This document shows, one piece after another, positions 47,933 through 59,182 of a stretch of DNA of 64,000 bases (its first letter is position 1; every line of letters begins with the position of its first letter). The stretch is from the NCBI GenBank assembly GCA_014218235.1, contig CM024755.1, positions 78,724,631 through 78,788,630 of the forward strand, written 5' to 3'. The stretch is from Colocasia esculenta (lineage: Eukaryota > Streptophyta > Magnoliopsida > Alismatales > Araceae). Made by a program: the position numbers and the translations under genes. The notes beneath the pieces are model-generated. The model saw nothing but the letters and a program-made list of their open reading frames with translations. It made no database searches and had not been told where the DNA came from.

Positions 47933-50062
47933 TGTAGTGGTGCTCTTCGTTCAAACCCGTTAACCTATTAACATGCCTGACCTGACTCCGCCTCCCGCGA
48001 TCGGGCCGTAGCCTCCTAGGGATAACATTCACAAGTCCGTAGAAATATAAAGGAAACAGCTCAAATATATATAAGATTGTCATCTTACAAATATTTACAT
48101 GAAATATACATAGCCATTTTTCAACAGTAACCAGACACTAGTACAAGAAAACCTAGGGCATACCCCGAGGTGTACAAAGAAAGGAAATTACACTGCTGGT
48201 GGTGTAGACCCAACTCCTCTACGACGCGGCTCTGAACTAGACAAAGGGCGAGAAGCCTCCTGCTCTCCCTCACCTGAAAGGAGTAGGGGTGAGCCTCGCA
48301 AGCCACTGGCTCAATAGGGAAACTCCCTCAGAAATCGAGCAAAACCAAACTCACAAGTAGCAAAGCAAGAAGCTATGCTAGTAATTTAAAGAACTAACTA
48401 AGCAAGATAATAAAGTTGTAAATGCCAATTACCACATGATTTTAACAGAATCAACTAAATAAATAAATAGCAAACCAAAACCAGGTGTACGTGCTAAAGT
48501 AGGAAAACGCCACACTCGGGTCACGAAGACTGGTTCGCGACACCAGCTACCGACCCGGACAAACCACACAGGACTACCTCTCAGTCTCGCAGCCACGGAC
48601 TAAAGGTTCAGCTGTCGCTCCACTAGAACAAGCCAAAAAACTGTGGAGACCAACCAACACCACTCCTGCAGACCACACTGTCGCAGGTCCATGCCTGGCA
48701 CCTTTAGGGACTCTATCCTGAGCCCCCTAAAGTGAGGCACTGGAAAACAGGACTAGCTGGGGCCAAGTACGTCTACTGGTGTCCGTAACCCCCAACCACG
48801 AGCGCGCTACAAGCGACAAACACAAACTCCCACAAGTCGATGTCCCACTGCCGTCTTTCCCTCAGCCGGACGTACAACTCTACACAAGAGTGAGGGTGTC
48901 CAGGAAGACGACACAACCTCGATGGTACACAAGTACCAGAACAAGCCCCGAGCACTCACGTGCCTGGCTCACACAAAACCTGGGGCTCCCAACTGAAGAT
49001 GTAACCACGATAGGCGTCGCACTACTCGCTACGCACACACAAACCACGGGCTTACCTCTCAAACCACGTGAACACCACGTCAACCACGTGAACAACACGC
49101 ACCTTGAGCTCTACAAGTGCGAATGCACCGCTTACCATTGCCATACAAAACACATATCGACAATTCGATAACGACATAACCATGCACAAGCCCCCGTCGA
49201 CCTTCACGCCATCACCCGTCGCCTTCTGATCACGACACCACGATAGGTCGCATTCAGAAGCAGAACGCGATGGGTCAGGCTATCGCGTTCAGAACACGAC
49301 ACCCTGGTCCGTCGCCTTCTTAGGCGAAACCCTAATCCAGGCACCCTAATCCAGGAACCCATCTCCGGATCTCCCACACAAACCATGTAAAACGATATGA
49401 AAACCCATTATTTAGGCTCTACTCGTTGTCCTATCATGGTATCTACTGTTTATAAAGCGATTAACAATCTAAACATGCATCACTTGCAATCCACAGCGTA
49501 AAACGGGGCAGAATCTCCCTACCTTTACGAAGAACTCGAAGAACGACAACCACCCGGCGTTTCTTCTACTCCGTACGACGTCCTCGTGGCGAGACCACGC
49601 CGAAAACGACCCCAAAATGTCAGATCGCCCCAAAATCCACCACTAAACGTCCTCCCTGGCCGAGCAGAGCTTTCTGAGCTCTGTTCGGCCGACCACAGGT
49701 AAAAATGCCTCACAGTTGAGAACGCGACGCAGCCTACCGTCACGACATGAACGCGAAGCAAGAGGCCGTCGCCTTCCCACTGTCAACGTCAGCAAGCCCG
49801 CCCGGCATGCAACACGCGGCGTACATGCAGACGAAGACCTCAAACAGCGGTAAATAGAACGTGACACTCAGGACCGTCGCGTTCAGAACGCGACGCCCAG
49901 CCCTGTCGTGTTCACAGATAGTGAACCAACGAGTGCTTTGGGCCCGAACTTCCAGCCTACAAAGCCCCAAAAACCTGCGTAAACACCTGTAACACACACT
50001 AATGGGCCACACACTAGCCTCCACAACCACTAAGCCACGATCCGAATGGTCAACATGCTACA
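47933..50062 (-). repeat. Element A 5' LTR
   Basis: 2130 bp. It contains a perfect 19-bp palindrome GTCGCGTTCAGAACGCGAC (49876-49894) upstream of the minus-strand TATA (49447-49454), and a second cluster downstream (49230-49330). It differs from the 3' LTR at many sites, so A is much older than E. Confidence 0.93.
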
Positions 50063-50469
50063 AGGAGTGCATGTGTGCACTATGATGGAGGTGTGATCGC
50101 CAAGTACACGAGGGCACCAAAGGAGAGCGAAGGAGAAATTACTTACCTTCACCCAAAGATCGCGAGTGTTAAAGGGGGTGGGTTGACTCTTACTTCTCCA
50201 ACCGACTGGCCGGAGAAGAAAACTTTAGCTTGTGGTTACCTTGCAAGAAAGACAATAACAATAAATGAAGCAAACAATTAGTCCAAGTTGTGCAATATCA
50301 AATTCAAAGAAGAAAGGGAGAAATTTGAGTGCATGGGCTTGAACACACCTTGTGAGGTTGTGTAAAACTGTGAGACCCCAAATTTTTGTTCATTTTTATA
50401 TTGTGCATAAGAAGAAAGGAGAAATTTGAGTGCATGGGCTTGAACACCCCTTGTGGAGGTTGTGTAAAC
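50063..50469 (-). repeat. Element F 5' LTR, distal piece
   Basis: Starts with the AGGAG copy of the A duplication and continues the F LTR begun at 37821. No gene is visible. Its right part is overlapped by a 102 bp tandem duplication that reaches into element G. Confidence 0.5.
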
Positions 50470-50508
50470 TGTGAGACCCCAATTTTTGTTCATTTTATAT
50501 TGTGCATA
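50307..50508 (+). repeat. Tandem duplication across the F/G junction
   Basis: Unit 1 is 50307-50408 and unit 2 is 50409-50508. Each contains flanking sequence (AAGAAGAAAGG...) and the first 40 or so bases of the G LTR (TGTGAGACCCC at 50369 and 50470). The units differ by a few bases. Confidence 0.88.
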
Positions 50509-51188
50509 TGGTATATACTTGTATGCATATAGTGTATATTAAATTTCTGCATATTCTAATTATTAAATCACTCATGTGCATACGTAAGTATATATATTGT
50601 TTCTGCAAATATAGGTAATTAGCTAATTTTGTACATGATGTACTCATTTAAATACTGTGCATGTTGTGTTTAAGTAGGGTTGTGCATATGATTGGTAAGT
50701 ATTGCTATATACCTTGTAAGTGCATATGAGTTATTTTTCGTACATGTATATATTTAAATGTGCATGCATTATCTAATTATTGATGTACATGTTATGTTTA
50801 CTTAATACATACGTGTTGTATGTAATTATGTTGTGTACACGTACATATGTATATGTTTAACTTTGTGCATATGATATCTACTTATTCCCGTACCCATTAA
50901 ACTGTTTATGATGTGTTAGTACAGCCATTTTGATGTTTGCTTGTTTTCTGGCCGAGATGTACAGCTGGCGGCAACATGCTGGCCACTGACTGCCTAGGCC
51001 AGAGGAGTTAGCGTCTAGATCGATGGACGCCAACCCCCTTGTTGGTGGCACCATAGGTGGATGCCAAGTTCCCTGCAGTGTGACGGTTTCAGATTTGGTA
51101 ACGCCTTTGTTTCGTCTGGTTCCAGTTTAGGAAACCCATCCCTAACCGTAGGAGACCTACCCTAATGCATACCCAACCTACCCAGCTC

Positions 51189-51195
51189 TATAAAA
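51189..51195 (+). promoter_or_regulatory. Element G LTR TATA box
   Basis: TATAAAA in the same context as in C and D, with GGCGGCA-type inverted repeats downstream (51600-51690). Confidence 0.65.
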
Positions 51196-52409
51196 TCACC
51201 CTATTTCGGCCGAGTCAAGTCTTTTTGGCCTTTAGAGAAGCTAGGGTTTTCTGTGAAAAGGAGCTGATCTTTGCAAGCTTCGATCCGGCGACTGGAGGAG
51301 TTTTCTGGCAATCTGTACCGACTAGAGGATAGTCCATACATTGAGGAAGCATCCCTAACTCCGAGGATCAACCTACATCAATAATAAGGACCAGATCTGA
51401 AGAGTTTTTCAGCACCTTCTTGGCTGGGCCGAGGAGGGCTTCTTCGGGTAATTCGATCATTGTGGATTTATTTCAAGGCAAGTAACCTATGGATGTCAAC
51501 CCTACTCATGTCCCCTTAGGTCCCAGCATTTTTCTGGAATTTTTCTTGAGTTCTGGAACCTCCAAATTCCCTTTTTATTGTGTTCTGCCTGCTGGTAGGA
51601 AGTTGGCAGCCACATACTGTGCCGCCAAGTTCCTGTGTTGGCGGCACCAAACTGTGTCGTTTACACAGTTGGCGGCACACACTGTGTTGCCAAGTTCATC
51701 AGGGTTCCAACATTGCACTGCTTGATCTCTAAAATGTGTTATTTGGACTTCTGGATGTATATACATGCTGTAAAAATTGTATGTGGTCAAAGATAGTCAT
51801 TAGGTCATATCATGAGGACAAGTTGAATTTTTGTAATTAATTCTATTTATTAAAATTTCTGTAACTGGACAGTGAGTATGAAATGAACATGATATTTACT
51901 GAATAATTAGATCCTGTGCATGTTAGGGTTTTATAAATTTTCCATGTTAGTATAATGACTGATTTCATGATTTGAAACTGTTGGATGCTACTGTTTTACT
52001 ACGAAATATAACTAAGTGCAATTATTGAGAAATATGCCTAAAATTTATCCTAATTACAAAAATTTGATTTACTATTCATAAAAATCTGAAAAATCTTATA
52101 TGTGATATACTAATTGTATGTAGCAAGTGATCAAAATTTGGTACTGATGTGGCAACAGTAGGTACTAGTTGTGTTATAACATGTAAAATTTATTATAATG
52201 AGCATGTTTAGTTTAAACATGTCAAATTTATTGTTAATAGAATGTTAATATTCTGTTTTGAGTTGTTTATCACTGTTAAACAGTAAGAGTGAATTCTGTA
52301 AACTGAAATGTAAATATCATGCAAGGTACATGTAGAAAGGGATTAAAGTGTGTATATAAGTGTGAGTAAAGTGTGATGAAATGTGATAATGTGCTTAATG
52401 AAAAATTGG

Positions 52410-52625
52410 GCCGAGATTGACACTGCTACCATAAAGGTCTGAGAGTTGTACCATAGAAAAGTCCCTATGGAAGGCTCAACGTTGTGAAATATCCTAAGGG
52501 CATTAGGATGAAACCCTAGAGGTGGACAAGTACCACTGGATACGGTGAAGAGGGCTTCTCTCAGTCTGCGCAGTTACCAAGATTCGCCACTAGATTGCCC
52601 AGGTGGCGGGTGTGTCAAGTGATGT
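52410..52625 (+). other. Conserved hairpin block in LTR (G)
   Basis: ATCCTA/TAGGAT is kept. The third stem is CGCCAC/GTGGCG with a 12-nt loop at 52585-52608, changed on both sides relative to C and D. The first stem is decayed. Confidence 0.65.
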
Positions 52626-53501
52626 GCTATGTGATATGCGCTATGTGATTTGGGTGTGTGCATCCTCTAGATGGTAGTTAGGACTATGTGTCACGACAAC
52701 TTAAGTGATAAAATATGAATAAAGTGTAAAGTGACATGTGAATGTGGCGAGTGGTAAGTACAAGTGATGTGATATGTGATAATAAAAGTGCAAGAGTAAA
52801 CGATGTGAAAATGTGTGAAATGATGTGTAAGGGAGAGTAAATGTTAATGAAACATGATTTCATGTGAAAACCAATGTAATAAGGCATAATTCATGTCAAA
52901 ACAGCAAGCAAAGTGTGATTATGATTGTGATAAATACATGAAAGAATGTCTAAATTCCATGATAGACATGCTATTCACTTAGTACATAGTTCCATGCTTA
53001 AATTGTATATAGTTGCCAACCGACTTGAATATGTTTTAAGCCTTCAATTCATGTTAAATAAATGTGATATCATGAGTAATTATGAATTATTTACATTAAA
53101 ACAGCAAGTTAAATGTGTAGTTAAATGTGAAAAGAACAAGTGAAATTGGTTAGATATCATGCTAGGAGTGTTCATTATCTTGTACATAATTTCATGCACT
53201 AAGTTGGTAAAATTGTGAAATGATATGAGTAGTACTTAAATCATTAGTCATATGATATGTTATGTGTAAAAACGTGTATAGGTGTATATATATTTTCCCC
53301 ATGATTTAATATGAGCATATGTTAGATAAAAATTGTTTTGGATGGTTTATGTATAGTTAATTATATAAAGCATGTGCCATGTGATTTGTTATGGTAAATG
53401 ATAGCATATGTTTCTTTATTGTTTGGTAGCTTACATGTGTGTGATATGTGTAAGGTTCAGTCTTTAGATTGCTTGCTGGTGCTTTTAGACTCATACTTGC
53501 T

Positions 53502-54000
53502 TCGGCGTACAGGTGAGACAGGTGTTCCCCTATTAGAGGAGGGCATAGAGGAGCTCTTCATTCGAGCACGAGGAATAGCTATATCATGGAGTGCTTTTAG
53601 TTGTACGTTTCCTTTCATAGAATGTAGTAGCGTTATTCTATATGGACAATGTAATAGACCAATGTTTTCTTTGAATTTGTAATAATGGGGACTTGTCCTT
53701 TACTTTTGCTATATAGACTGTGGAATGATGTGATGATGATGGAATGAGAATGTCGGCGTACAGGTGAGATAGGTGTTCCCATATTAGAGGAGGGCATAGC
53801 GAGGAGCTTCATCGAGCGAGGGAGTAGCTATATCATGGAGTGCTTAGTAGTTGTACTTTTCCTTTCATAGAATTGTAGTTAGCGTTATTCATATGGACAA
53901 TGTAATAGACAATGGTTTTTGAATTTGTAATAATGGGGAATTGTCCTTTACTTTTGCTATATAGACTGTGGAATGATGTGATGATGATGGAATGAGAATG
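53502..54000 (+). repeat. Tandem duplication in the G LTR
   Basis: Units 53502-53752 (251 bp) and 53753-54000 (248 bp), both starting TCGGCGTACAGGTGAGA. The copies differ by small indels. The other LTRs of the family have one copy. Confidence 0.92.
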
Positions 54001-54148
54001 CGTTATTTCTTTATTTCCGATGTACTAAATTGTATTCATGTACATATCAACCTATCGTTTAGTATGGGTTAATATCCCACTGTGACGATGCTCTTGTAAC
54101 GACGGGGATTGGTACAATCGTACCGGTATGAAGAGGGTCGTACAGAGA

Positions 54149-54160
54149 TGGTATCAGAGC
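54149..54160 (+). other. Element G primer binding site
   Basis: Exact TGGTATCAGAGC, four bases after the LTR end. Confidence 0.9.
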
Positions 54161-54326
54161 ACCCAAGGTTGAGATTGTACATGGATAGACCATCATCTTC
54201 ACAATATTGCAAAGTCTTTATAGAAATTTTGTCCATATAGGTAGAAAATATTTAATAATGAAAGGAAGATAGTCAAGAAAAATAGTTAGGATAAGTATTC
54301 TAACTAGATTAATTGTTTTGAAGGCT

Positions 54327-54475
54327 ATGGCTGGACGTGGTAGACATAGTGCTCAGGCTAGGAGGTATGAGCAAAGTCGCAAGGTAAAGAAGTTCGTAAA
54401 GGGGCTCAAACCATCATTGAGAGCTAGACTTTTATAGTCTGACCACCGCACCTTGGAAGAGGCTCTTAGTGGGAG
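54327..54475 (+). pseudogene. Element G gag remnant with internal deletion
   Basis: MAGRGRHSAQARRYEQSRK is Gag exon 1 and jumps directly to VKKFVKGLKPSLRARL from exon 3, so a deletion removed most of exons 1-3 with both introns. A stop follows, then DHRTLEEALSG, and homology ends at about 54475. Confidence 0.85.
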
Positions 54476-55361
54476 AGAAAAAATCTGATGAAGCCAAGCC
54501 CAGGTGCAGCAGTGGGTGAAGAGGAAGAAGACTCCTCCTTGCTCCAATGAACTTGAGAGGTTAAGCACAATTCTCTCAATTGAAGAAGAGTTGGAGCAAT
54601 GCTTGGGGTGAGGTTCTCCTCTTCAATGCTTCGGAGTATGGCTCTTCAACGCAGTAGGGCTTCGCCACAACACTTGAAATCTCTCCTAAAACAATGGCCA
54701 CAGGGGTCCTTTTATAGGAGTAAATATCTAAATCGCGATGGACATAGTGGTCGCCTTTAAAGGTGAATCACCACCGACCAAAGCGTCTCATTTTAAAACT
54801 TTCCTTACTTCGACTTGGGTCTTGCCAAACATCGATTATAGCAGGTTTACAAATCATGACAACATGTCCGATGCGTTTCTAACACTTCCAATATTGATCG
54901 GATTCTTGCAAAATTAATAAAAGGAAATATTGAATCGCGCTACCTGAACTGTCGCATTTTGAAAAGAATAGATCTTCTTGTGGGAATCGATCTTTTGAAT
55001 AATGAAGGTTAGAATGCGACGACCTGAGTGGACGCGTTATATTTAGTAACAAAATCTTTCTAAATTTTTTTTTGGAAATTGCCAAAATCGACTATGAAAA
55101 TTCTTGAACACGGCGACTGTATCAGACTGATTATAAAACATAAACAAAGTCAGAATAGGAAAAACAATACGCGACCACTATGTCTGTGTGATTCAAGCTG
55201 TGCACAAAGGACCCCAAAAGCCCTTAGAAAAATTCCTAAAATCATATAAAATCTAAGAAAATAGAAAAATCACTCAAATGGTTAATTGAAGAGAGTCATT
55301 TTGAGGCATTGCAATATAACATGAAATGTACTCAATATGCTATCGAATTTGGAGTGTCTAT
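54476..55361. other. Unassigned stretch with a minus-strand promoter-like sequence
   Basis: No coding match. On the minus strand CTCCTATAAAAGGACCCC (about 54704-54721) looks like a TATA box followed by a transcribed leader towards 54476. Upstream of it (54730-55160) are several GTCGC/GCGAC words, recalling the A/B LTR palindromes. It may be an LTR fragment of another minus-strand element, possibly I, but no boundaries are clear. Confidence 0.35.
54709..54716 (-). promoter_or_regulatory. Possible minus-strand TATA box
   Basis: TATAAAAG on the minus strand, followed by a leader-like sequence without early stops in structure or repeats. Confidence 0.4.
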
Positions 55362-55506
55362 AGATGTGACCAAGGAAAGATACTTCCTCCATCCAGAATT
55401 CACATTTGCTAAGTTTTGCATAGAGTTGATTATCTCTGAGCACTTGCAGAGCAATCTTCAAGTGTTCTTCATACTCTTCCTTAGATTTGGAGTAGATGGG
55501 GATGTC
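55362..55506 (-). pseudogene. Element I reverse transcriptase, distal part
   Basis: Minus strand: PIYSKSKEEYEEHLKIALQV, then LRDNQLYAKLSKCEFWMEE and VSFLGH, the region just after the catalytic FIDD of Ty3/gypsy reverse transcriptase. Homology stops after FLGH near 55362. The upstream half of the domain is at 63515-64000; element H lies between them, within the catalytic-site region. Confidence 0.9.
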
Positions 55507-55751
55507 TGTTGGGTTTTCCATATATCATGTTTGATGATCACATTAATATCCTTGAACATTGATTTAATGCAAAATTGATGTGCTACTAACATGAAAAACA
55601 CCATGAAAGTGATTGAGTTAAACATTGCTAAATCATACAATGTATATCACTAACAATGTATTTGCATGTAGGTGCACAAGCATGAAAGATGGAGCATTGA
55701 AGAGGCATGAAGAGAGGAGCAAATAAAACAAAAATCGACAAAGAGGTGTAT

Positions 55752-55946
55752 CTGTCGACAGGCTCAGGGCATGGTCGACAGATTCACACAGTCATTCCAA
55801 GACAGAACTCAGGTTTGCATCTCTGAGTGCACCTGTCGACAGATGCAAATCGCCTGTCGACAGATACACTCAGAAAATCAGATTTTCTGAAAACCAGTTC
55901 TCAGCCTGAGTGCGCCTGTCGACAGATGCAAGTGCACTGTTGACAG
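55752..55946. repeat. Three CTGTCGACAG palindrome pairs (H 5' LTR)
   Basis: Pairs at 55752/55772, 55833/55854 and 55916/55937, with repeat distances of 20, 21 and 21. The last pair ends 84 bases before the TATA box. Confidence 0.88.
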
Positions 55947-56030
55947 ACGACGGAAACATGAGATTTAGAGTTTCCAAATCCAGCCCACTGGGTGTTTCCT
56001 TCCTCCACGACCCCCACCTTTACCTAACAC

Positions 56031-56038
56031 TATATAAG
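56031..56038 (+). promoter_or_regulatory. Element H 5' LTR TATA box
   Basis: TATATAAG. The identical site in the 3' LTR is at 62775-62782. Confidence 0.75.
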
Positions 56039-56764
56039 CATCCTTTTGGAGCCAAATTCGCAGAGAGCAGCCCCCAACCAAGAGCCTCCAAGGGACCAAG
56101 AGGAAAAGCCCCAAATTGCTGCTCTGCTTCAACTTTTGCCCAGATCATTGTGGAATCGTCATCCATGCGAAGTTGAAGCCGGATCGTCATCAATTCAACC
56201 TCCTACATCGATCAATCTACATCCAATCGAAGTTTGAAGAGCGTTTGGACGATCCCGAGAAGAATTCCAACTGGATTTGTTCCCCAACTCTAATTCTTCT
56301 CCATTCACAATTTCCATTCCATCGTATGTGTGTGTGGTGTGGTTGTGTTTCGAGCATCCCTGTGCTGATTCACGAATTTGTGGTTGTTCTGATCATGGTC
56401 ATCAGACAAAGTGTGTGTGTGGTTGAGTTGTTGTGTTGAACTCGCTCATAAGCAGTCGTTTCTGCGTGTGTGTGTGGACGGTGGATGTAGGATACACGAG
56501 TTGTGTACTCCGAACCACCTAAATCATCGTGTTTTGTGGTTTGTTCGCATTTTGCGATAGATGATGGTAGGCACGGTGTTCATACGCAAGTTTGATACCC
56601 GTTCTCAATATATCAACTCAAGCTTTCTTAATCTCAATCAAATTCTAATCAAGTTTCTTAAGATGGTAGCACCGAAAAGAAGCCATCAATAATTAGAATT
56701 GCCGTAATCTATTCAACCCCCCCCTCTAGATTACCATATCGGTTATTCCGCATAACTCTTCAAT

Positions 56765-56776
56765 TGGTATCAGAGC
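56765..56776 (+). other. Element H primer binding site
   Basis: Exact TGGTATCAGAGC, two bases after the LTR. Confidence 0.92.
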
Positions 56777-56856
56777 AGGTTTCTCCGATTTACAGTTTTC
56801 GTAATTTGATCTAGCGATCAGGAGATTCTCGATCTTAGGATTCTAGCAAAGGGTAT

Positions 56857-58812
56857 ATGGCCGAGGGACATTCAGTAACCAGGCCACCCTATTTTGATGG
56901 CACTGACTATTCTTATTGGAAAAATCGTTATGCAGGTATTTTTGAGAGCTCAAAATTACGAGCTGTGGAAGATAGTCAGCAAGGGACCATATGTGTTGCC
57001 GAGGATGAAGACACCTGGACGAAAGACCAAATAGCTAAAGGAACTCTCAACTGGAGCGCACTAAACATGATGCAATGTGCGGTGCATCCAAAGGAGTTCT
57101 CAAGAGTCTCCACATGCTCAACAGCAAAAGAGATGTGGGACAAACTTGAACTCATTTACGAAGGTACGTCGAGGTAAGGGAAACTAAAGTTAGCATGTTA
57201 GTGTCTGAATATGAAATGTTCAAGATGAAAAACTGATGAAAACATATCAGACATGTTTGCAAGATTCATGCTAATAGTTAAGGGCTAAAAGGTCTTAAGA
57301 AGGAATACTCTGAAAGTGACTTAGTAAGAAAAGATACTTCGATCTCTTACTTCATCTTGGAATACTAAGGCCACTGTCATTGAGGATCCAAAGACCTTTC
57401 CAAAATGAAATTGGATGAACTAATTGGCTCCTTAATGACATATGAAATCAACATCAAAAGAAAAGAATTAGAGAAAATCCTAGGAAGTCAGTTGCTCTAA
57501 AAGCATCCAACAAAACATCAACAAGCTCCAGAAATCCATTCAACAAGATAGTGATGAGCAAGAAACATCTAGTGAGAGTGATAATGGTGAAATGGCAATG
57601 CTCACTAGACAATTCAAGAAATTCTGAAGTTCAAAAGGAGAGACACAGGTAACTCTAAATCTTTTCAAAAGAAAAATTTTTCACAGAAATATGAGTCCAA
57701 CAAAAAAATCTGATATTGTTGTTATGAATGCAAGAAACAAGGGCACATGAGAGGAGAATGCCCGGAACTCAAGAAGAAGCTGAAGAAGGAAAAATTCACC
57801 TCCAAGAAAGCCAAAGCAATGTTGGCCACCTGGAGTGATGAAGATGAAGATGAAGATGCACAAGAAAACATCCGATGATGAAGAAGTGCAATGCTTAATG
57901 GCAAGGAGTGATGACCACCAAGGTAAACTTCTCATTTATGATTTCACTGCAAGTGAATGGGAGGAAGCATACACTACTCTTTGAAAATTTTTGTGAATAT
58001 AGATCTGAAAATAAAGCATTAAAAAAGAAATGCAACTCCCTTGTGTATGATAAAAACAATGATGAACGAATTGCATTCCTGACAAAAGAAATAGAAATGA
58101 TGAAAGTGATGAAAAGAACATAATGAAGAGATGGATTGCTTGAAATGAGATTGCAAGAAAACAAAAAGAAAAGACTATTTAAGCCTCTCTTGAATTCCTT
58201 CAAGAAGAACAATTAGAAACAAAGAAAAAGGGAACAAACTGAAAAGGATTGAAAGAAAAATCTGAGGACTTGATGAAATTTGTAAAAGGGAAGCAAAATC
58301 TAGATGCGGTTTTGGGCGCTAAAATACATGTAACCAAGCATGGGTTAGGATATCAACCCGTCAAACAAAAGAAAATAGGAGAGTCATTGATCACTTCCTT
58401 TGTTGATCCTAGCCCAAGCACAAGCAAGCATGTTCCCACAAAGCATAACTCAAGGCAGTCTCAGACCAAAGCAATGCAACCAAACAAAATGTTCCCAACA
58501 AACAAAAGAAAAAGCCACCTGTCGACAAATGCAATTGTGCCTGTCGACAGACAAGAACAACTTCAACTAATAAACAGTCTATCAAGCAAAAAAATTGAAA
58601 AGAAAATTCCTTCATGCAATGTGTGTAAAAAGATTGGTCATGATGAAAAACAATGCTGGATAATCCAAAGAAAAAAATTCAAACAAGTTTGGATTCCTAA
58701 ACATCTACCTTGTTGCATGAATGAAATTTTGGGACCCAAAGTAATTGGGTACCGAAACCTCTTGTCTGATCCACATATGCAGGAATGTCTAGCAGCCCAA
58801 CATCAAAACAAA
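56857..58812 (+). pseudogene. Element H gag (Ty1/copia, Sirevirus type)
   Basis: Copia-type Gag in several frames. The N-terminus (56857-57177) has PPYFDGTDYSYWKNR and TAKEMWDKLELIYEGT. The middle has YEMFKM and SDMFARFM-like segments. The zinc knuckle CYECKKQGHMRGEC (about 57720-57765) is followed by a lysine-rich stretch and an acidic run of the DEDEDED kind. The C-terminal half (58249 on) has LMKFVKGKQNLDAVLGA, HGLGYQPVKQKK and a second knuckle CNVCKKIGHDEKQC (58618-58660). This two-knuckle, long Gag is like that of Sireviruses. There are at least four frameshifts or stops. A palindrome pair lies inside the coding sequence (58519-58550). Confidence 0.88.
58519..58550. repeat. CTGTCGACAG palindrome pair inside H gag
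   Basis: CTGTCGACAA at 58519 and CTGTCGACAG at 58541, repeat distance 22. The frame stays open through both. Confidence 0.85.
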
Positions 58813-59182
58813 TGGTACTTGGATAGCGGCTGTTCGAGGCACATGACAGGCGACAAAGCTAAATTTGTTTCCTAGTGGAGAAAGACGGAGGACAAGTCAT
58901 CTTGGAGGTAACAACAAAGGCCAAATAATTGGCACAGGTAATGTTAGTAAGTGTCCCTCCCATTCAATTGAAAATGTACTGTTGGTTGATGGCCTTAATC
59001 ACAACTTGCTTAGCATAAGTCAATTGTGTGATAGAGGTCACAACGTCATGTTTGAATCAAATTCATGTCAAATTGTTGATAAAGAAACAGGAAGTGTAAA
59101 TTTTTCTGGAAAAAGAGTGAATAACATTTACTTAGTTGACTTAGATGTTGTGTCAACATGTGCACACACTATGGGGGAGTGA
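58813..59182 (+). pseudogene. Element H protease and following segment
   Basis: WYLDSGCSRHMTGDKAKF (58813-58866) is the copia aspartic protease active site. After a stop and a frameshift, the segment GGNNKGQIIGTGNV...LLVDGLNHNLLSISQLCDRG...NNIYLVDLD (58905-59150) is the protease end and the start of the region before integrase. The frame then ends at 59182 and no integrase, reverse transcriptase or RNase H follows. The pol deletion joint is probably near 59155-59185. Confidence 0.9.

Larger units (their letters stand above)
37917..50062 (-). mobile_element. Element A: Ty3/gypsy chromovirus, minus strand, carrying a 3 kb insertion
   Basis: 12.1 kb between exact AGGAG target duplications (37912-37916, 50063-50067), or about 9.1 kb without the insertion at 41150-44154. 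It has two 2.13 kb LTRs, an exact primer site, and gag, protease, reverse transcriptase, RNase H and integrase with a chromodomain, all on the minus strand and all broken. It belongs to the same family as element B. Confidence 0.95.
50470..54144 (+). repeat. Element G 5' LTR
   Basis: 3675 bp from TGTGAGACC to GTACA. TATA is at 51189-51195. It includes a 250 bp tandem duplication (53502-54000) and the hairpin block at 52410-52625. Confidence 0.85.
50470..54475 (+). mobile_element. Element G: truncated Ty3/gypsy chromovirus, relative of C/D/E
   Basis: A 3.7 kb LTR, an exact primer site and about 150 bp of gag, then an abrupt break near 54475. There is no pol, no polypurine tract and no second LTR in the window. 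The LTR shares the hairpin block and end structure with C, D and E. Confidence 0.85.
55507..56762 (+). repeat. Element H 5' LTR
   Basis: TGTTGGGTTTTCC to CTCTTCA. Three palindrome pairs (55752-55946), TATATAAG at 56031-56038, and a run of 8 C at 56717-56724. Confidence 0.94.

Noticed and set aside
50307..50508. Direct repeats considered as a CRISPR array
   Set aside because: Only two adjacent 100 bp units without spacers, in plant retroelement DNA.
543..56776. TGGTATCAGAGC sites as tRNA genes
   Set aside because: They are 12-base primer sites next to LTR ends without any tRNA body.
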